Assembly (NCBI GenBank): GCA_964498725.1
Contig: CAZCHS010000006.1
Location: 1 to 64,000, forward strand
Length of the DNA: 64,000 bases
Reading direction: 5' to 3'
Origin: JAFGTP01 sp964498725
Lineage (GTDB): Bacteria; Fidelibacterota; UBA2242; JAFGTP01
Shown piece by piece: positions 24,750-34,625 of this stretch; positions within the stretch are counted from its first letter, which is position 1, and each line of letters opens with the position of its first letter. The notes beneath the pieces are model-generated. The model was given only the letters and a program-made list of their open reading frames with translations. It had not been told where the DNA came from and made no database searches. Made by a program: the position numbers and the translations under genes.

Positions 24750-25596
24750 TAATACTGAACAATATTTGCAGAAAATAAAGCACCTTGAGAATGAGTTAAA
24801 ACTTGCTCAATTGGAGAAGGAAGAAACCGCCCGGAAGTTTTATGATCTCTACAATCAAATGGAAGATGAAGTCCGGCGCCGGGCATCACAAATCCGGGAT
24901 CAGAATTTTAAATTGCAGGAAGAAGTCCGCAAACGAAATATAGCTGAAAAAAATTTAAAAAAAGCCCTTAAGGAGAAAGAATATCTTTTCCGCGAACTCC
25001 ATCACCGGGTCAAAAATAATCTGCAGTTAATCTCAAGTATCATCAATTTACAAATCAAGGACACAAAAAACAGTGAGGTCAAAACACTCCTACTTGAAAG
25101 CCGGCAAAAACTAAAATCCATGGCATTGATCCATGATTTCGTCTATGACACCGGCACTTCGGATAAGATAAATCTCAGTGACTATCTGGATTTTTTATGC
25201 AGGGAGGTTTACCGGTCAGCGGTAAAACACTTTTCACAAATTCAATTGCAAAGAGAGATAGAAAAGGATATTGTTACCTCTGTCAAAACCGCTCTCCCCT
25301 GTGGGTTAATCATCAATGAATTGCTCACTAATTCCGCCAAACATGCTTTCCCCGGAGAAAAAAACGGCACCATTCACATTGCGTTGCAAGCCGGGGAAAA
25401 TTCCTTACAATTATTAGTAACTGATGACGGCATTGGTATGACAAAAGAGGAATTTCAAAAACAGGATAAATGCCTGGGACTTAACCTGGTAAAACTTCTT
25501 GTGGAGAATCAATTAAAGGGAAAACTCAATTTTGATGGCAGTAATGGCACCTCTTTTCAATTTAAAATCCCAAATATTTTAGAAAATCATGATTGA
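24739..25596 (+). CDS. Cytoplasmic sensor histidine kinase, HisKA_2 type
   Basis: 285 residues from the ATG at 24739. A long N-terminal coiled coil (about residues 10-75, rich in Glu/Lys/Arg) leads into the HisKA_2 box ELHHRVKNNLQLISSIINLQ with phospho-acceptor His88/His89. An HATPase domain follows with NELLTNSAKHAF (N box) and DDGIGM (G1). There is no membrane span or recognisable sensor domain, so input probably comes through a partner. The overlapping HDOD gene is the obvious candidate. No response regulator is adjacent. Its stop overlaps the next gene by 8 bp. Confidence 0.88.
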   Translation: MANNNTEQYLQKIKHLENELKLAQLEKEETARKFYDLYNQMEDEVRRRASQIRDQNFKLQEEVRKRNIAEKNLKKALKEKEYLFRELHHRVKNNLQLISSIINLQIKDTKNSEVKTLLLESRQKLKSMALIHDFVYDTGTSDKINLSDYLDFLCREVYRSAVKHFSQIQLQREIEKDIVTSVKTALPCGLIINELLTNSAKHAFPGEKNGTIHIALQAGENSLQLLVTDDGIGMTKEEFQKQDKCLGLNLVKLLVENQLKGKLNFDGSNGTSFQFKIPNILENHD

Positions 25597-26539
25597 AAAA
25601 AATGATATTTTAACGGCGCATGCCTTAATAAAAAATTATATTCATAAAACTCCGGTCCTGACCTGCCGTAGTTTGGATCATATTTTTGGTACAAAAATCT
25701 TTTTTAAATGTGAAAACTTTCAGAAAGTCGGGGCTTTTAAAATACGGGGCGCAACCAATGCGATATTTTCCCTATCCACACAGGAAATGAAACATGGTGT
25801 AGCCACGCATTCTTCCGGTAATCATGCCGCCGCCCTGACACTGGCTGCCAAATGGCGAAAAATACCGGCCCGTGTTGTTATGCCAAAAACCTCCCCAAAA
25901 GTAAAAGTAAACGCGGTCAAAAATTACGGCGCTGATATCACCTTTTGCGAACCTAATCAGCTGGCCCGGGAAACAGCACTGAATAAAATCGTTGAGGATA
26001 CCGGCGCGAAATTCATTCATCCCTATAACAACGAAAAAATAATTACCGGCCAAAGCACGGCAGCACTGGAAATATTACAGGAATACAATGATCTGGACTT
26101 CCTGATCGCCCCGGTTGGCGGCGGCGGTCTTATCAGTGGCACCGCCCTGACCTGCCACCATTTCTTCCCGAAAACCAAAGTGGTCGGTGCGGAACCCAAA
26201 GGCGCCGATGATGCTTACCGGTCAATGCTGGAAAACCGTATTGTTCCTTCCGAGCATCCACAGACCATTGCCGACGGTTTATTAACATCCCTGGGCAGTC
26301 TGACTTTCCCCATTATCAAAGACAAAGTTGAGCGAATTTTCACTGCCAAAGAAGCCTTGATCATTCAGGCCATGCGGTATATTTGGGAAAGGATGAAAAT
26401 TGTTATCGAGCCCAGTTCAGCCGTTCCTCTGGCGGTGATAATGGAAAATCAGAAGTATTTTCAGGATAAACGTGTTGGTATTATTATTTCCGGAGGTAAT
26501 GTTGAATTAGGCAATTTGCCATTTGAGCCTTCCAAGTGA
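25589..26539 (+). CDS. PLP-dependent serine racemase / threonine dehydratase-family enzyme
   Basis: 316 residues, fold-type II PLP enzyme. The Schiff-base lysine is Lys51 in VGAFKIRGA. SSGNHAAALTLAA binds the substrate carboxylate, and GGGGLISGTAL holds the phosphate. The length matches serine racemases and threo-3-hydroxyaspartate dehydratases, and it lacks the regulatory ACT domain of biosynthetic IlvA. Deamination of Ser/Thr or racemisation of Ser are the likely reactions. It is coupled to the kinase by an 8-bp overlap. Its 3' end overlaps the convergent MATE gene by 33 bp. Confidence 0.88.
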   Translation: MIEKNDILTAHALIKNYIHKTPVLTCRSLDHIFGTKIFFKCENFQKVGAFKIRGATNAIFSLSTQEMKHGVATHSSGNHAAALTLAAKWRKIPARVVMPKTSPKVKVNAVKNYGADITFCEPNQLARETALNKIVEDTGAKFIHPYNNEKIITGQSTAALEILQEYNDLDFLIAPVGGGGLISGTALTCHHFFPKTKVVGAEPKGADDAYRSMLENRIVPSEHPQTIADGLLTSLGSLTFPIIKDKVERIFTAKEALIIQAMRYIWERMKIVIEPSSAVPLAVIMENQKYFQDKRVGIIISGGNVELGNLPFEPSK

Positions 26540-27865
26540 GTGTCTGGCCCACAGAAAGGCAATGGATACAGCAGTAAAATTACCAATAATGATCCCCAGC
26601 CAAATCCCGGGTAAACCCATTCCGAAATAAACACCCAAAAGATATGTCAACGGCACTTGCAGTATTATCGTACGCAGGATAGTTACCACCAGTGATTTTC
26701 CACCATAAGTCATGCTCCGGAACAATGAGGAACTCAACATGCCCAAAGGTATCGATGGATAAATGAATACCAAATAACGCAGGAATACCACTAATTCATC
26801 ATGAATTTTTTCCGTGCCTTCGGAATATGTAAAAATGAGGGCCACTTTATCAGCCAGCAGAAAAATTATAATTCCGATTACAATTTCGATCAGCAAACCG
26901 ATTTGTATGGAATAGTAAAAAGCGGTCTTTAACTTTTCTTTATTTCTGGCGCCATAGGCGGCCGCGCAAACCGTGGTCGCGCCATTGGCCAGCCCCATTA
27001 ATGGAATGGAACCCAGCATAATAATTCGCCATCCACTGGTAAGAATCGCCACACCGTCAGTGCCTGCTGTCCAAATAACAATCTTATTCATAAACACCAT
27101 GGATATTGACATGGAAATCTGGGCAAAAATTGAGGGTATGCCAACATTTAATATCTCGCCAATTATTTTCGGGCTGTAATGAAAATCTTTCAGAGTTAAG
27201 TCCAGATAAGTATTTTTTTTGAAAAACAGCCAATAAGCAAAGATCAGGGAGGTAATAAATATTGAGGTTAATGTCGCCCAGGCGGCACCTTTCACACCCA
27301 GATCGAACCAATAAATAAAAATCGGATCGAGGAATATATTGAGAATGGAGCCAAACATGTGGGCATACATCGCTCTTTTGGAGTCCCCTTCCGAGCGTAA
27401 AATCGCATTTGCCAGATGATTAAAAATCAAGAGGGCACAACCGCCAACCAGAATTTCCGCGTAATCTGCCGCCAGTGAACCAACACTTTGACTATTACTG
27501 AGAGAAATGAAAATTTCGTCAAGAAAAGGAAACAACGCAATACTAAGCAGTAATGATATACCAACCCCGCCAATCAATGTATGCAAAGCCGTGTTGTCTG
27601 CCTCACTTTTATTATTCTCACCGATTCGGCGGGAAACTGCTGAACCACCGCCGATACCAAGTCCCATGCCCACGGCAACCAATATCATAAAAAAAGGGAA
27701 AAATAATCCAATGGCTGAGAGTTGGTCTGTTCCCAAACCGGCCACCCAGATACCATCCGCAAGATTGTATAACGAATGAACCAGCATTCCCAACATCATG
27801 GGCCAGGATATTTTTAACAAGGCTTTTTGGGGGTCACCCAGTAATACTTCTACTTCTTTTTTCAT
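26507..27865 (-). CDS. MATE-family efflux transporter
   Basis: 452 residues, twelve predicted membrane spans in two halves. The N-terminal LLKISWPMMLGMLVHSLYNLADGIWVAGLG is typical of NorM/DinF-like MATE proteins, with VGMGLGIGGGSAVSRRIGENN in the first half and its echo LMGLANGATTVCAAAYGARN in the second. It would export cationic drugs or metabolites with a Na+ or H+ gradient. It converges on the racemase-like gene with a 33-bp tail overlap and no terminator between them. Confidence 0.93.
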   Translation of the reverse strand: MKKEVEVLLGDPQKALLKISWPMMLGMLVHSLYNLADGIWVAGLGTDQLSAIGLFFPFFMILVAVGMGLGIGGGSAVSRRIGENNKSEADNTALHTLIGGVGISLLLSIALFPFLDEIFISLSNSQSVGSLAADYAEILVGGCALLIFNHLANAILRSEGDSKRAMYAHMFGSILNIFLDPIFIYWFDLGVKGAAWATLTSIFITSLIFAYWLFFKKNTYLDLTLKDFHYSPKIIGEILNVGIPSIFAQISMSISMVFMNKIVIWTAGTDGVAILTSGWRIIMLGSIPLMGLANGATTVCAAAYGARNKEKLKTAFYYSIQIGLLIEIVIGIIIFLLADKVALIFTYSEGTEKIHDELVVFLRYLVFIYPSIPLGMLSSSLFRSMTYGGKSLVVTILRTIILQVPLTYLLGVYFGMGLPGIWLGIIIGNFTAVSIAFLWARHSLGRLKWQIA

Positions 27866-28113
27866 CTGTTCTGTATTTTAATTTTTACAACAAGACAAAA
27901 TCTAGGCGAATATAAAAAATTATCCAAAAGATTATATTATTTGCATGATACCTTTTACGGAGGACAAAATAATCGTTGAATTTATCTACAAATCATTACT
28001 TATGGATACAGACCATTACCCATATTTTCAAACCATGACTTTCTGTATTAATTTTTTTCATTTTGCAAAATTTTTTAATACTTTAATCAGATAAACAAAA
28101 ATCAGGAGGATGT

Positions 28114-31100
28114 ATGAGAGGAATCAAACTATTACTAATTTCACTGTGTTTAATTATTTCAATTACCGGCTTGTTTGCGGAAGACTTCAAGGTCCTTCGG
28201 CATCCGGCTATAAACAATGATGGAACAACCGTTGCTTTTTCCTACCAGGGTGATATCTGGACAGTGCCAGTAGAAGGCGGCCGCCCCTTCAGACTGACGG
28301 TACATGAAGGATATGAAGGAAATCCAATCTGGTCACCGGACGGCAAGTCAATCGCCTTTTCCGGCAACCGGTATGGCAATACTGATATTTTTACAATACC
28401 CGCCGGGGGTGGCAAATCAACGCGAATAACTTATCATTCAGCCGGTGATAATATCACCGATTGGACCCATAACAAGACCATTATTTTCAATTCCAACCGA
28501 AATTTTCGCCAGGTGGAATGGGATGAGGAAATTCAGGCTGTTAATGCTGATGGCGGCACACCCTATCGACTAATGGATGCCTTTGGTTTTGACGCCACCC
28601 AATCACCCAGCGGCCGGTTCATCGCCTTTGTCCGGGGAGACTGTCGTGTGGCACGGGAAGACTATCAGGGTTCCGCCAACAAAGACCTCTGGCTTTATGA
28701 TCTGGTCAATGACAACTATATACAACTGACCACTTTTAAAGGCCAGGATTATCTGCCGGTCTGGACATCTGATGAAGAACTCTATTTTCTGTCGGCCCGT
28801 TCCAATGTTTACAATATTTTTAAAATGAATCTTGACAAAGATGGAAATCCTCTGAACGAACCGACTCAGATCACCAGTTTTGAAAAAGACGGCATTCGGC
28901 ATTTTGACGTCTCTCCAAAGGGAAAAATTGTTTTTGAACGGATCATGGATATCTATACCATGGATATCAATTCCAGGGCAATTGAAAAGATCAATATCGA
29001 AGGGGGTACCGACAACCGGTTTTACACTGAAGAAATGAAATCCTATACTTCCGATGTTAATAATTATGCCGAATCTCCCGACGGAAAATATTCACTTCTG
29101 GAAATACACGGCGAAATCTTTCTCACCGAAAATGACAAAGAAAAGAACAAAACACTGAATATCAGCCAATCCTCTTTCCGGGACAAAGACCCTGTCTGGA
29201 TTGATGACAAAACCGTGCTTTATCTGTCGGACAGAAATGGCAATTTTGATATTTATATGACAAAATCCGGAGAAGATAAACCACTTTTTAAAACCTTAAA
29301 GCATGAAACCTTCCAAATAACTAAAACTGAAGACGACGAAAGTTCACTGCTAATATCACCGGATCGTAAAAAAATCACCTTTGTCCGGGGAGACGGCACC
29401 CTGATCGTTGCCGACATTGATGACAATAAGATCAAGAATGAAAACAAATTGCTGAATGGCTGGGCAAAACCGGAAGGCGTTACCTGGTCTCCTGATAGTA
29501 AGTGGCTGGCTTACTCTCTGGAAGATCTCAATTTTAACGCAGAAATTTATATTCACGCCGCAGATAACAGCAAAGAGCCGGTAAATGTCTCTATGCATCC
29601 CCGTGGTGACTATTCTCCGGTCTGGAGCAGAGATGGCTCAAAACTGGGATTTCTCTCCACCCGTAACAACCAAAATTATGATGTCTGGTATGTTTGGCTG
29701 ACCAAAGAAGATTGGCAGAAAACCAAATCCGACTGGGAAGATATGGAAGAGGAAACACCAGCGGACAAAGAAGAGAAAAAGGATGACAAAGAAAAAGAAG
29801 ACAAGAGTGTCAAGCCGGTCACAATAGATTTCGAAAATATATACAAACGCGCAGTCCAACTCACCAGCCAGCCCGGTGATGAACGGAGCGTTGTCTTTTC
29901 TGAAGATGGCAAAACCATCTTCTACACCGGCATTAATCCGGTCAATGAAAAATATGACCTCTATTCCATTCAATGGGACAAAACCGAGAATAAAGCGCTC
30001 ACTTCCAGCGGTTTAAATCCCCGTTTGATCACCCTGAGCAGTGACGGAAAATCTCTCTATATGCTGCAAAAAGGAAGTCTGAAAAAATTCGATATCAGCA
30101 AGAGCAGCACGGAAAATATTGCTTTCAAAGCCAAACTCAATATCAATTACACAAAAGAACGAAAACAGGTATTGGCCGAAGTTAAACGCACTCTGGGCAG
30201 ACGCTTTTATGATCCTGAATTTCACGGGCAGGACTGGGAAAAACTGAACAAGCATTACGAAGCAAGAATATTGAATGCTTCCACCAAACATGATTTCCGG
30301 GATATGGTCAACCGTATGCTGGGACAACTGAATGCCAGCCACATGGGACTTTATGGCAGTGACCGGGCGGAAACCATTGACGAAGATACAGGGCGCCTCG
30401 GTGTAGAAGTTTCACCGGAGAAAAAAGGCGTACGCGTTGTCCGCGTGATCCCTGATACCCCGGTAGATAAAAAATTCAGCCGTTTATACAAAGATGACCT
30501 GATCGTAGCTGTCAATGGTGTTGCTGTTAATGATGTTGTAAATTATTATTCATTACTCACCAACACCGCCGGCGAAAAAGTACTGTTGACTGTCAGGAAT
30601 AAGGAAAAAGGCAACCGCGAAGTTGAAATTCGACCAGCCTCATCAGTTCGTTCGGAATTATACAATGAATGGGTTGAAGATAGACGTGACCTGGTGGAAA
30701 AATACTCCAATGGCAAATTGGGTTATCTTCACATTCAGGGTATGAACTGGGAAAGTTTTGAACGCTTTGAAACAGAGTTTGCCGCAGCTGCTGAGGGTAA
30801 GGAGGGAATTGTTATTGATGTCCGTTACAATGGCGGCGGCTGGACCACTGATTACCTGATGGCGGTTTTGAATGTCAAGCAACACGCCTACACCATTCCC
30901 CGGGGGGCTACAAAATCCCTGAAAAATCATGGTCAATTCGCTGAGAATTACCCCTTTGCGGAAAGACTGCCCTTCTTTCCATGGACGAAACCGTCAGTCG
31001 CCTTGTGTAATGAAAACAGCTATTCCAATGCGGAGATTTTCTCTCATGCCTATAAAACCCTGGGAATCGGAACGTTGGTGGGCAAACCCACTTTTGGTGC

Positions 31101-31305
31101 GGTGATCTCAACCGGCGGCCAGGGGTTGATGGACGGCTCTTTTGTAAGAGTGCCTTTCCGCGCCTGGTACACAAAAGCCACTGGTAAGAACCAGGAATTA
31201 GTACCGGCAGTACCTGATGTTATACTGGAAAATGCACCGGATTATAAAGTTAAAAACCAGGATGCACAGTTGCAGAAAGCAGTGGAAATTTTGATGAAAC
31301 AATAA
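28114..31305 (+). CDS. Tricorn-type S41 protease, secreted
   Basis: 1063 residues, almost the length of archaeal tricorn. A signal peptide (residues 1-22) is followed by beta-propeller repeats with PIWSPDGKSIAFSGNR- and PVWSRDGSKLGFLSTRN-like WD/TolB units. An acidic linker (about 545-570, EEETPADKEEKKDDKEKEDK) leads to the core with Ser742-His743 (LNASHMGLYG). A PDZ domain then precedes the S41 nucleophile Ser971 (SYSNAEIF). These positions parallel the known catalytic residues of Thermoplasma tricorn. It would degrade peptides in the periplasm or outside. GGAGG precedes the ATG, and a strong terminator follows. Confidence 0.93.
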   Translation: MRGIKLLLISLCLIISITGLFAEDFKVLRHPAINNDGTTVAFSYQGDIWTVPVEGGRPFRLTVHEGYEGNPIWSPDGKSIAFSGNRYGNTDIFTIPAGGGKSTRITYHSAGDNITDWTHNKTIIFNSNRNFRQVEWDEEIQAVNADGGTPYRLMDAFGFDATQSPSGRFIAFVRGDCRVAREDYQGSANKDLWLYDLVNDNYIQLTTFKGQDYLPVWTSDEELYFLSARSNVYNIFKMNLDKDGNPLNEPTQITSFEKDGIRHFDVSPKGKIVFERIMDIYTMDINSRAIEKINIEGGTDNRFYTEEMKSYTSDVNNYAESPDGKYSLLEIHGEIFLTENDKEKNKTLNISQSSFRDKDPVWIDDKTVLYLSDRNGNFDIYMTKSGEDKPLFKTLKHETFQITKTEDDESSLLISPDRKKITFVRGDGTLIVADIDDNKIKNENKLLNGWAKPEGVTWSPDSKWLAYSLEDLNFNAEIYIHAADNSKEPVNVSMHPRGDYSPVWSRDGSKLGFLSTRNNQNYDVWYVWLTKEDWQKTKSDWEDMEEETPADKEEKKDDKEKEDKSVKPVTIDFENIYKRAVQLTSQPGDERSVVFSEDGKTIFYTGINPVNEKYDLYSIQWDKTENKALTSSGLNPRLITLSSDGKSLYMLQKGSLKKFDISKSSTENIAFKAKLNINYTKERKQVLAEVKRTLGRRFYDPEFHGQDWEKLNKHYEARILNASTKHDFRDMVNRMLGQLNASHMGLYGSDRAETIDEDTGRLGVEVSPEKKGVRVVRVIPDTPVDKKFSRLYKDDLIVAVNGVAVNDVVNYYSLLTNTAGEKVLLTVRNKEKGNREVEIRPASSVRSELYNEWVEDRRDLVEKYSNGKLGYLHIQGMNWESFERFETEFAAAAEGKEGIVIDVRYNGGGWTTDYLMAVLNVKQHAYTIPRGATKSLKNHGQFAENYPFAERLPFFPWTKPSVALCNENSYSNAEIFSHAYKTLGIGTLVGKPTFGAVISTGGQGLMDGSFVRVPFRAWYTKATGKNQELVPAVPDVILENAPDYKVKNQDAQLQKAVEILMKQ

Positions 31306-31337
31306 ACAAGGGACTGCAAGCTCCCAGCCCAAAATAA

Positions 31338-31376
31338 AACCCTGGCAGGTCTTCATTTCCTGCCAGGGTTAATTTT
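31338..31376 (+). terminator. Rho-independent terminator after the tricorn gene
   Basis: AACCCTGGCAGG (31338-31349) pairs perfectly with CCTGCCAGGGTT (31359-31370), followed by AATTTTTT. Confidence 0.9.
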
Positions 31377-31458
31377 TTATTCCAGCCAATAGATTAATAG
31401 TGAGATACTTTTCAAAAGCACTTCCAACTATTACAAAAATATCAGAAAAGGGTCAATA

Positions 31459-31497
31459 TAAAAAAACCCGCCCCCAAATTTTTTCAGGAACGGGTTT
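31459..31497 (-). terminator. Rho-independent terminator after tldE
   Basis: AAACCCG (31464-31470) pairs with CGGGTTT (31491-31497). Reading the minus strand, the stem continues into a T-run. Confidence 0.75.
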
Positions 31498-31516
31498 GGT
31501 ATAAAACAGCAGAAAA

Positions 31517-32860
31517 TTATTTTCCGCTAATGGTCATTTTGGATATTTTAAAGGTTGGCGCGTTGGTACTGCCGCGGAATTTCAGATCATTGCCAATCAT
31601 TTCAATATTTTTCATCATATCTTTCATGTTGGAAGCCACCGTAAATTCCTGCACCGGCTGATCCAGTTTACCCTCTTTGATCCAGACTCCTTCCGCGCCA
31701 CGGGAATAATCGCCGGTAATATAGTTGATACCGGTCCAGTGGACATTGGTCAGATAGAGGCCGTTTTTCACTGATTTAATGATCTCTTCCGGAGTGTATT
31801 CTCCGTTTTTCATATAAAAATTACTGACAGCGGGCGATGGATTTGAGCTGACACCGCGGGAAGCATTACCGGTTGATTTCATATCCAACTTTCGACCGGT
31901 ATAGGTATCAGTCAGCCAGGTTTTCAATACACCATTGTCAATGACAACATTTTTCCGGCTGGGCAACCCTTCATCATCAAATAAGCGTGAACCCAAACCA
32001 TTTTTCATAAGGCCATCATCAACAATATTCAGTTCATCAACCGCAACCTTTTCATTCAGATTATCCAGCAAAAAGGATTGTTTGCGATAGATTGCGCTGC
32101 CCAGGATAACCGATGAGATAATGCTCAAAAAATCTCGTCCCACCTGAGGATCAAAAACCACCGGAACAGATTGTGTTTCAGGCTTGATTGATCCCAGTTT
32201 TTGCAAAGTTCTTTTAGCCGCTGTTTCGGCAACTTCTTCGATGGAATCCAATTGCTCAAAAAATCGTTTATGGGTAGACCAGTAATTGGTCTGCTTAACG
32301 CCATTTTCTTTAGCCAGCAGACTCAAACTCAGTCCACAACTGGTGAACTTCTGCTCACCGTAAAATCCATTGGAATTGGCTAAAGCAAAGGTGGAAACCC
32401 GATCAGTCCAACTGGCCCCGTCGGAATTGACAATGCGCTTGTCAAAATCCATCCCGATGGTTTCCATCTTCTTCACCAATTCGATTTTTCTCTCCGTGGG
32501 TATTTCCGGTATTTTTGCATCAAACAATTGGAGATCGACATTTGCCATTCCCTGCATTTCTTCCTCAGGTAACCCGGAAAATTCGTCACGACTGGTAATT
32601 TTTGCCATTTCAACGGTTTTTGAAATCAAATCATTAATTGATTTCTGACGGAAATCACTGGTTGAAGTGATTGCTTTTTTCTTATTTTTGAAGACTCTGA
32701 TTCCCAGGCCTTTCGGACTGGCGGAACCGAGTTTTTCTATTTCTCCCAGGCGCAGGTTAACCTCATGGGTTGTGGAGTTTACAATCACCACATCCACTTC
32801 ATCAGCACCTTCTTTTTTAGCCTGTTTAATGATATATTGAGTTAGTTTTTTTATTTCCAT
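31517..32860 (-). CDS. tldE: TldE/PmbA-family protein
   Basis: 447 residues, the non-catalytic partner of TldD. It lacks an HExxxH motif, as TldE does. It has GLGIRVFKNKKKAITSTSDF, GSRLFDDEGLPSRKNVVIDNG and the C-terminal TGINYITGDYSRGAEGVWI typical of PmbA. No signal peptide is present, so it appears cytoplasmic, while the upstream TldD has one. It starts 12 bp after the tldD stop. Together TldD/TldE form a metalloprotease that processes unfolded peptides or modified peptide precursors. Confidence 0.93.
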   Translation of the reverse strand: MEIKKLTQYIIKQAKKEGADEVDVVIVNSTTHEVNLRLGEIEKLGSASPKGLGIRVFKNKKKAITSTSDFRQKSINDLISKTVEMAKITSRDEFSGLPEEEMQGMANVDLQLFDAKIPEIPTERKIELVKKMETIGMDFDKRIVNSDGASWTDRVSTFALANSNGFYGEQKFTSCGLSLSLLAKENGVKQTNYWSTHKRFFEQLDSIEEVAETAAKRTLQKLGSIKPETQSVPVVFDPQVGRDFLSIISSVILGSAIYRKQSFLLDNLNEKVAVDELNIVDDGLMKNGLGSRLFDDEGLPSRKNVVIDNGVLKTWLTDTYTGRKLDMKSTGNASRGVSSNPSPAVSNFYMKNGEYTPEEIIKSVKNGLYLTNVHWTGINYITGDYSRGAEGVWIKEGKLDQPVQEFTVASNMKDMMKNIEMIGNDLKFRGSTNAPTFKISKMTISGK

Positions 32861-32872
32861 GATTCTCCCCTC

Positions 32873-34402
32873 TTATGAATTTGTTCCGCCAACAGTAATT
32901 TCACTGACTTTTGTGGTTGGAATACCAACACTTACAGGAACACGCTGGCCACTCTTACCGCAGGTCCAGGTGCCCGGTGAAAAAGTCGGATCATTGGCCA
33001 CCATGGTAACTTTCCGCATGACATCAGGGCCATTACCGATCAGAGTGACATCTTTGAGTGGCGCTGTTAGTTTACCACCTTCGATCAGATAGGCTTCTGA
33101 AACGCCAAAAGTAAAATCACCTTTGGTAATGTCAACCTGTCCGCCACCGAAACGTTTGGCATAGACACCGTATTTTACCGAACCGATCACTTCTTCCGGC
33201 GCGTATTTACCACCGCGCATATAAGTATTGGTCATGCGAGGCAGAGGTGGATGTTTGTAGGACTGACGGCGTCCGTTACCGGTCAATTCCGCTTTCATGG
33301 CTTTGGAGGATATTTCATCATGCATATAGCCTTTTAGAATGCCCTTTTCAATCAGGGTTGTTTCTTTGGGCAAATTGGCTTCATCATCCACATTGATCGA
33401 ACCACGCAGATCAGGATAGATACCACCGTCCACGATGGTACAATATTCTGAAGCAACTTTATTGCCTACCTGCCCACTGTAATTGGAGAGGTCTTTTCTG
33501 TTAAAATCCGCTTCCAGCCCATGTCCCACAGCTTCATGAAGCAGCACACCGCTTTCACCGGGCCCCAGCACTATTGTCTGCGGGCCTGATGGCGCCGGTA
33601 CAGCTTCCAGATTCTTAACAGCAATTTCAGCCGCTTCCCGGGCGATGATTTCAGGCGTATTATCAGGTCTGGCAAAAAGATCAAGACCTTCGCGTCCGGC
33701 CCTGGCAGAACCGGCGCCCTGACGCTTGTCACCGTCTTTGGTCACCACATAAGTCCGCATGATTGTCATAGGCTGAATATCTTCAAAATATTTTCCTTTG
33801 GAATCAAAATACATGATATGCTTCATTTCATCGGATAGGGTTACATATGTTTTGACCACTTTGGGATCAAATTCCTTTGCTGTTGTATTTGATCGTTCAA
33901 TCAATTTCAATTTTTTCTGCAGGTCAGCATCCACAGCCAAATTTGTCGTCATGTAAAGGTCCTTTTTCGGGACGGGATTAATGCCGGCGACTTTGACTTT
34001 GCCCGGATTTTTAGCGATGAATGAAGCGGTTTTGGCGGCTTCTGCCATTTTTCCATAGGACAGGTCATCAGTATGCGCATATCCGATCTGGTCACCTTTG
34101 ATCACTCTCACTCCCATACCCAGGGATATGCTGCGGGATACATCCTTGACAATATCTTCTTCCATTTGCAATGAAGATGAAATATTGTATTCAAAAAACA
34201 AGTCAGCATGTTCACCGCCATTGGACAGGGCGACTTGTACAAGTTTTTTCATATCTTCTTTAGAAATTGTGAACACTTCTGGTAATACCACATTGGCTCC
34301 TTGTACTACTTTTTTGGAATCGCACTGTGACAGCCACATGGGAATAGTTGTTATTCCGGCAGTTACAGCGCTTCCGGTTTTAATGAATTCGCGTCTTTTC
34401 AT
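32873..34402 (-). CDS. tldD: TldD-family metalloprotease with Tat signal
   Basis: 509 residues. The N-terminus MKRREFIKTGSAVTAG has the twin-arginine RREFIK motif and a short hydrophobic stretch ending in LSQC, so it looks exported by Tat, possibly as a lipoprotein (the -1 Gln is not canonical). The TldD metal site HEAVGHG is at His289/Glu290/His294, and CGKSGQRVPVSVG is near the C-terminus. E. coli TldD is cytoplasmic and about 480 residues without this leader. It is coupled to tldE downstream. A good ribosome site (AGGAGG) precedes the ATG. Confidence 0.92.
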   Translation of the reverse strand: MKRREFIKTGSAVTAGITTIPMWLSQCDSKKVVQGANVVLPEVFTISKEDMKKLVQVALSNGGEHADLFFEYNISSSLQMEEDIVKDVSRSISLGMGVRVIKGDQIGYAHTDDLSYGKMAEAAKTASFIAKNPGKVKVAGINPVPKKDLYMTTNLAVDADLQKKLKLIERSNTTAKEFDPKVVKTYVTLSDEMKHIMYFDSKGKYFEDIQPMTIMRTYVVTKDGDKRQGAGSARAGREGLDLFARPDNTPEIIAREAAEIAVKNLEAVPAPSGPQTIVLGPGESGVLLHEAVGHGLEADFNRKDLSNYSGQVGNKVASEYCTIVDGGIYPDLRGSINVDDEANLPKETTLIEKGILKGYMHDEISSKAMKAELTGNGRRQSYKHPPLPRMTNTYMRGGKYAPEEVIGSVKYGVYAKRFGGGQVDITKGDFTFGVSEAYLIEGGKLTAPLKDVTLIGNGPDVMRKVTMVANDPTFSPGTWTCGKSGQRVPVSVGIPTTKVSEITVGGTNS

Positions 34403-34625
34403 GGTCCCTCCTTTTAATTACGCTATATCACAATTTATGATGACAACTTTTAATTCCAAATAGTTGTCTATCAAATGCAATTATTTGTAATTAATGGTAG
34501 AATTCGGGCTTTTTGTGAAATATTATTGCAGATAAATCCATTTATTTTTGAATAGATTTTGATTTTCGTAACTTCTGCCGGATAATTTAGTTACTTTTTA
34601 AATCAATCGCTTATCGAGGGTATTA

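Noticed and set aside
27945..28094. 49-codon frame starting ATGATACC upstream of the tricorn gene
   Set aside because: There is no ribosome site, the composition is that of intergenic A/T sequence, and it ends just before the tricorn ribosome site.
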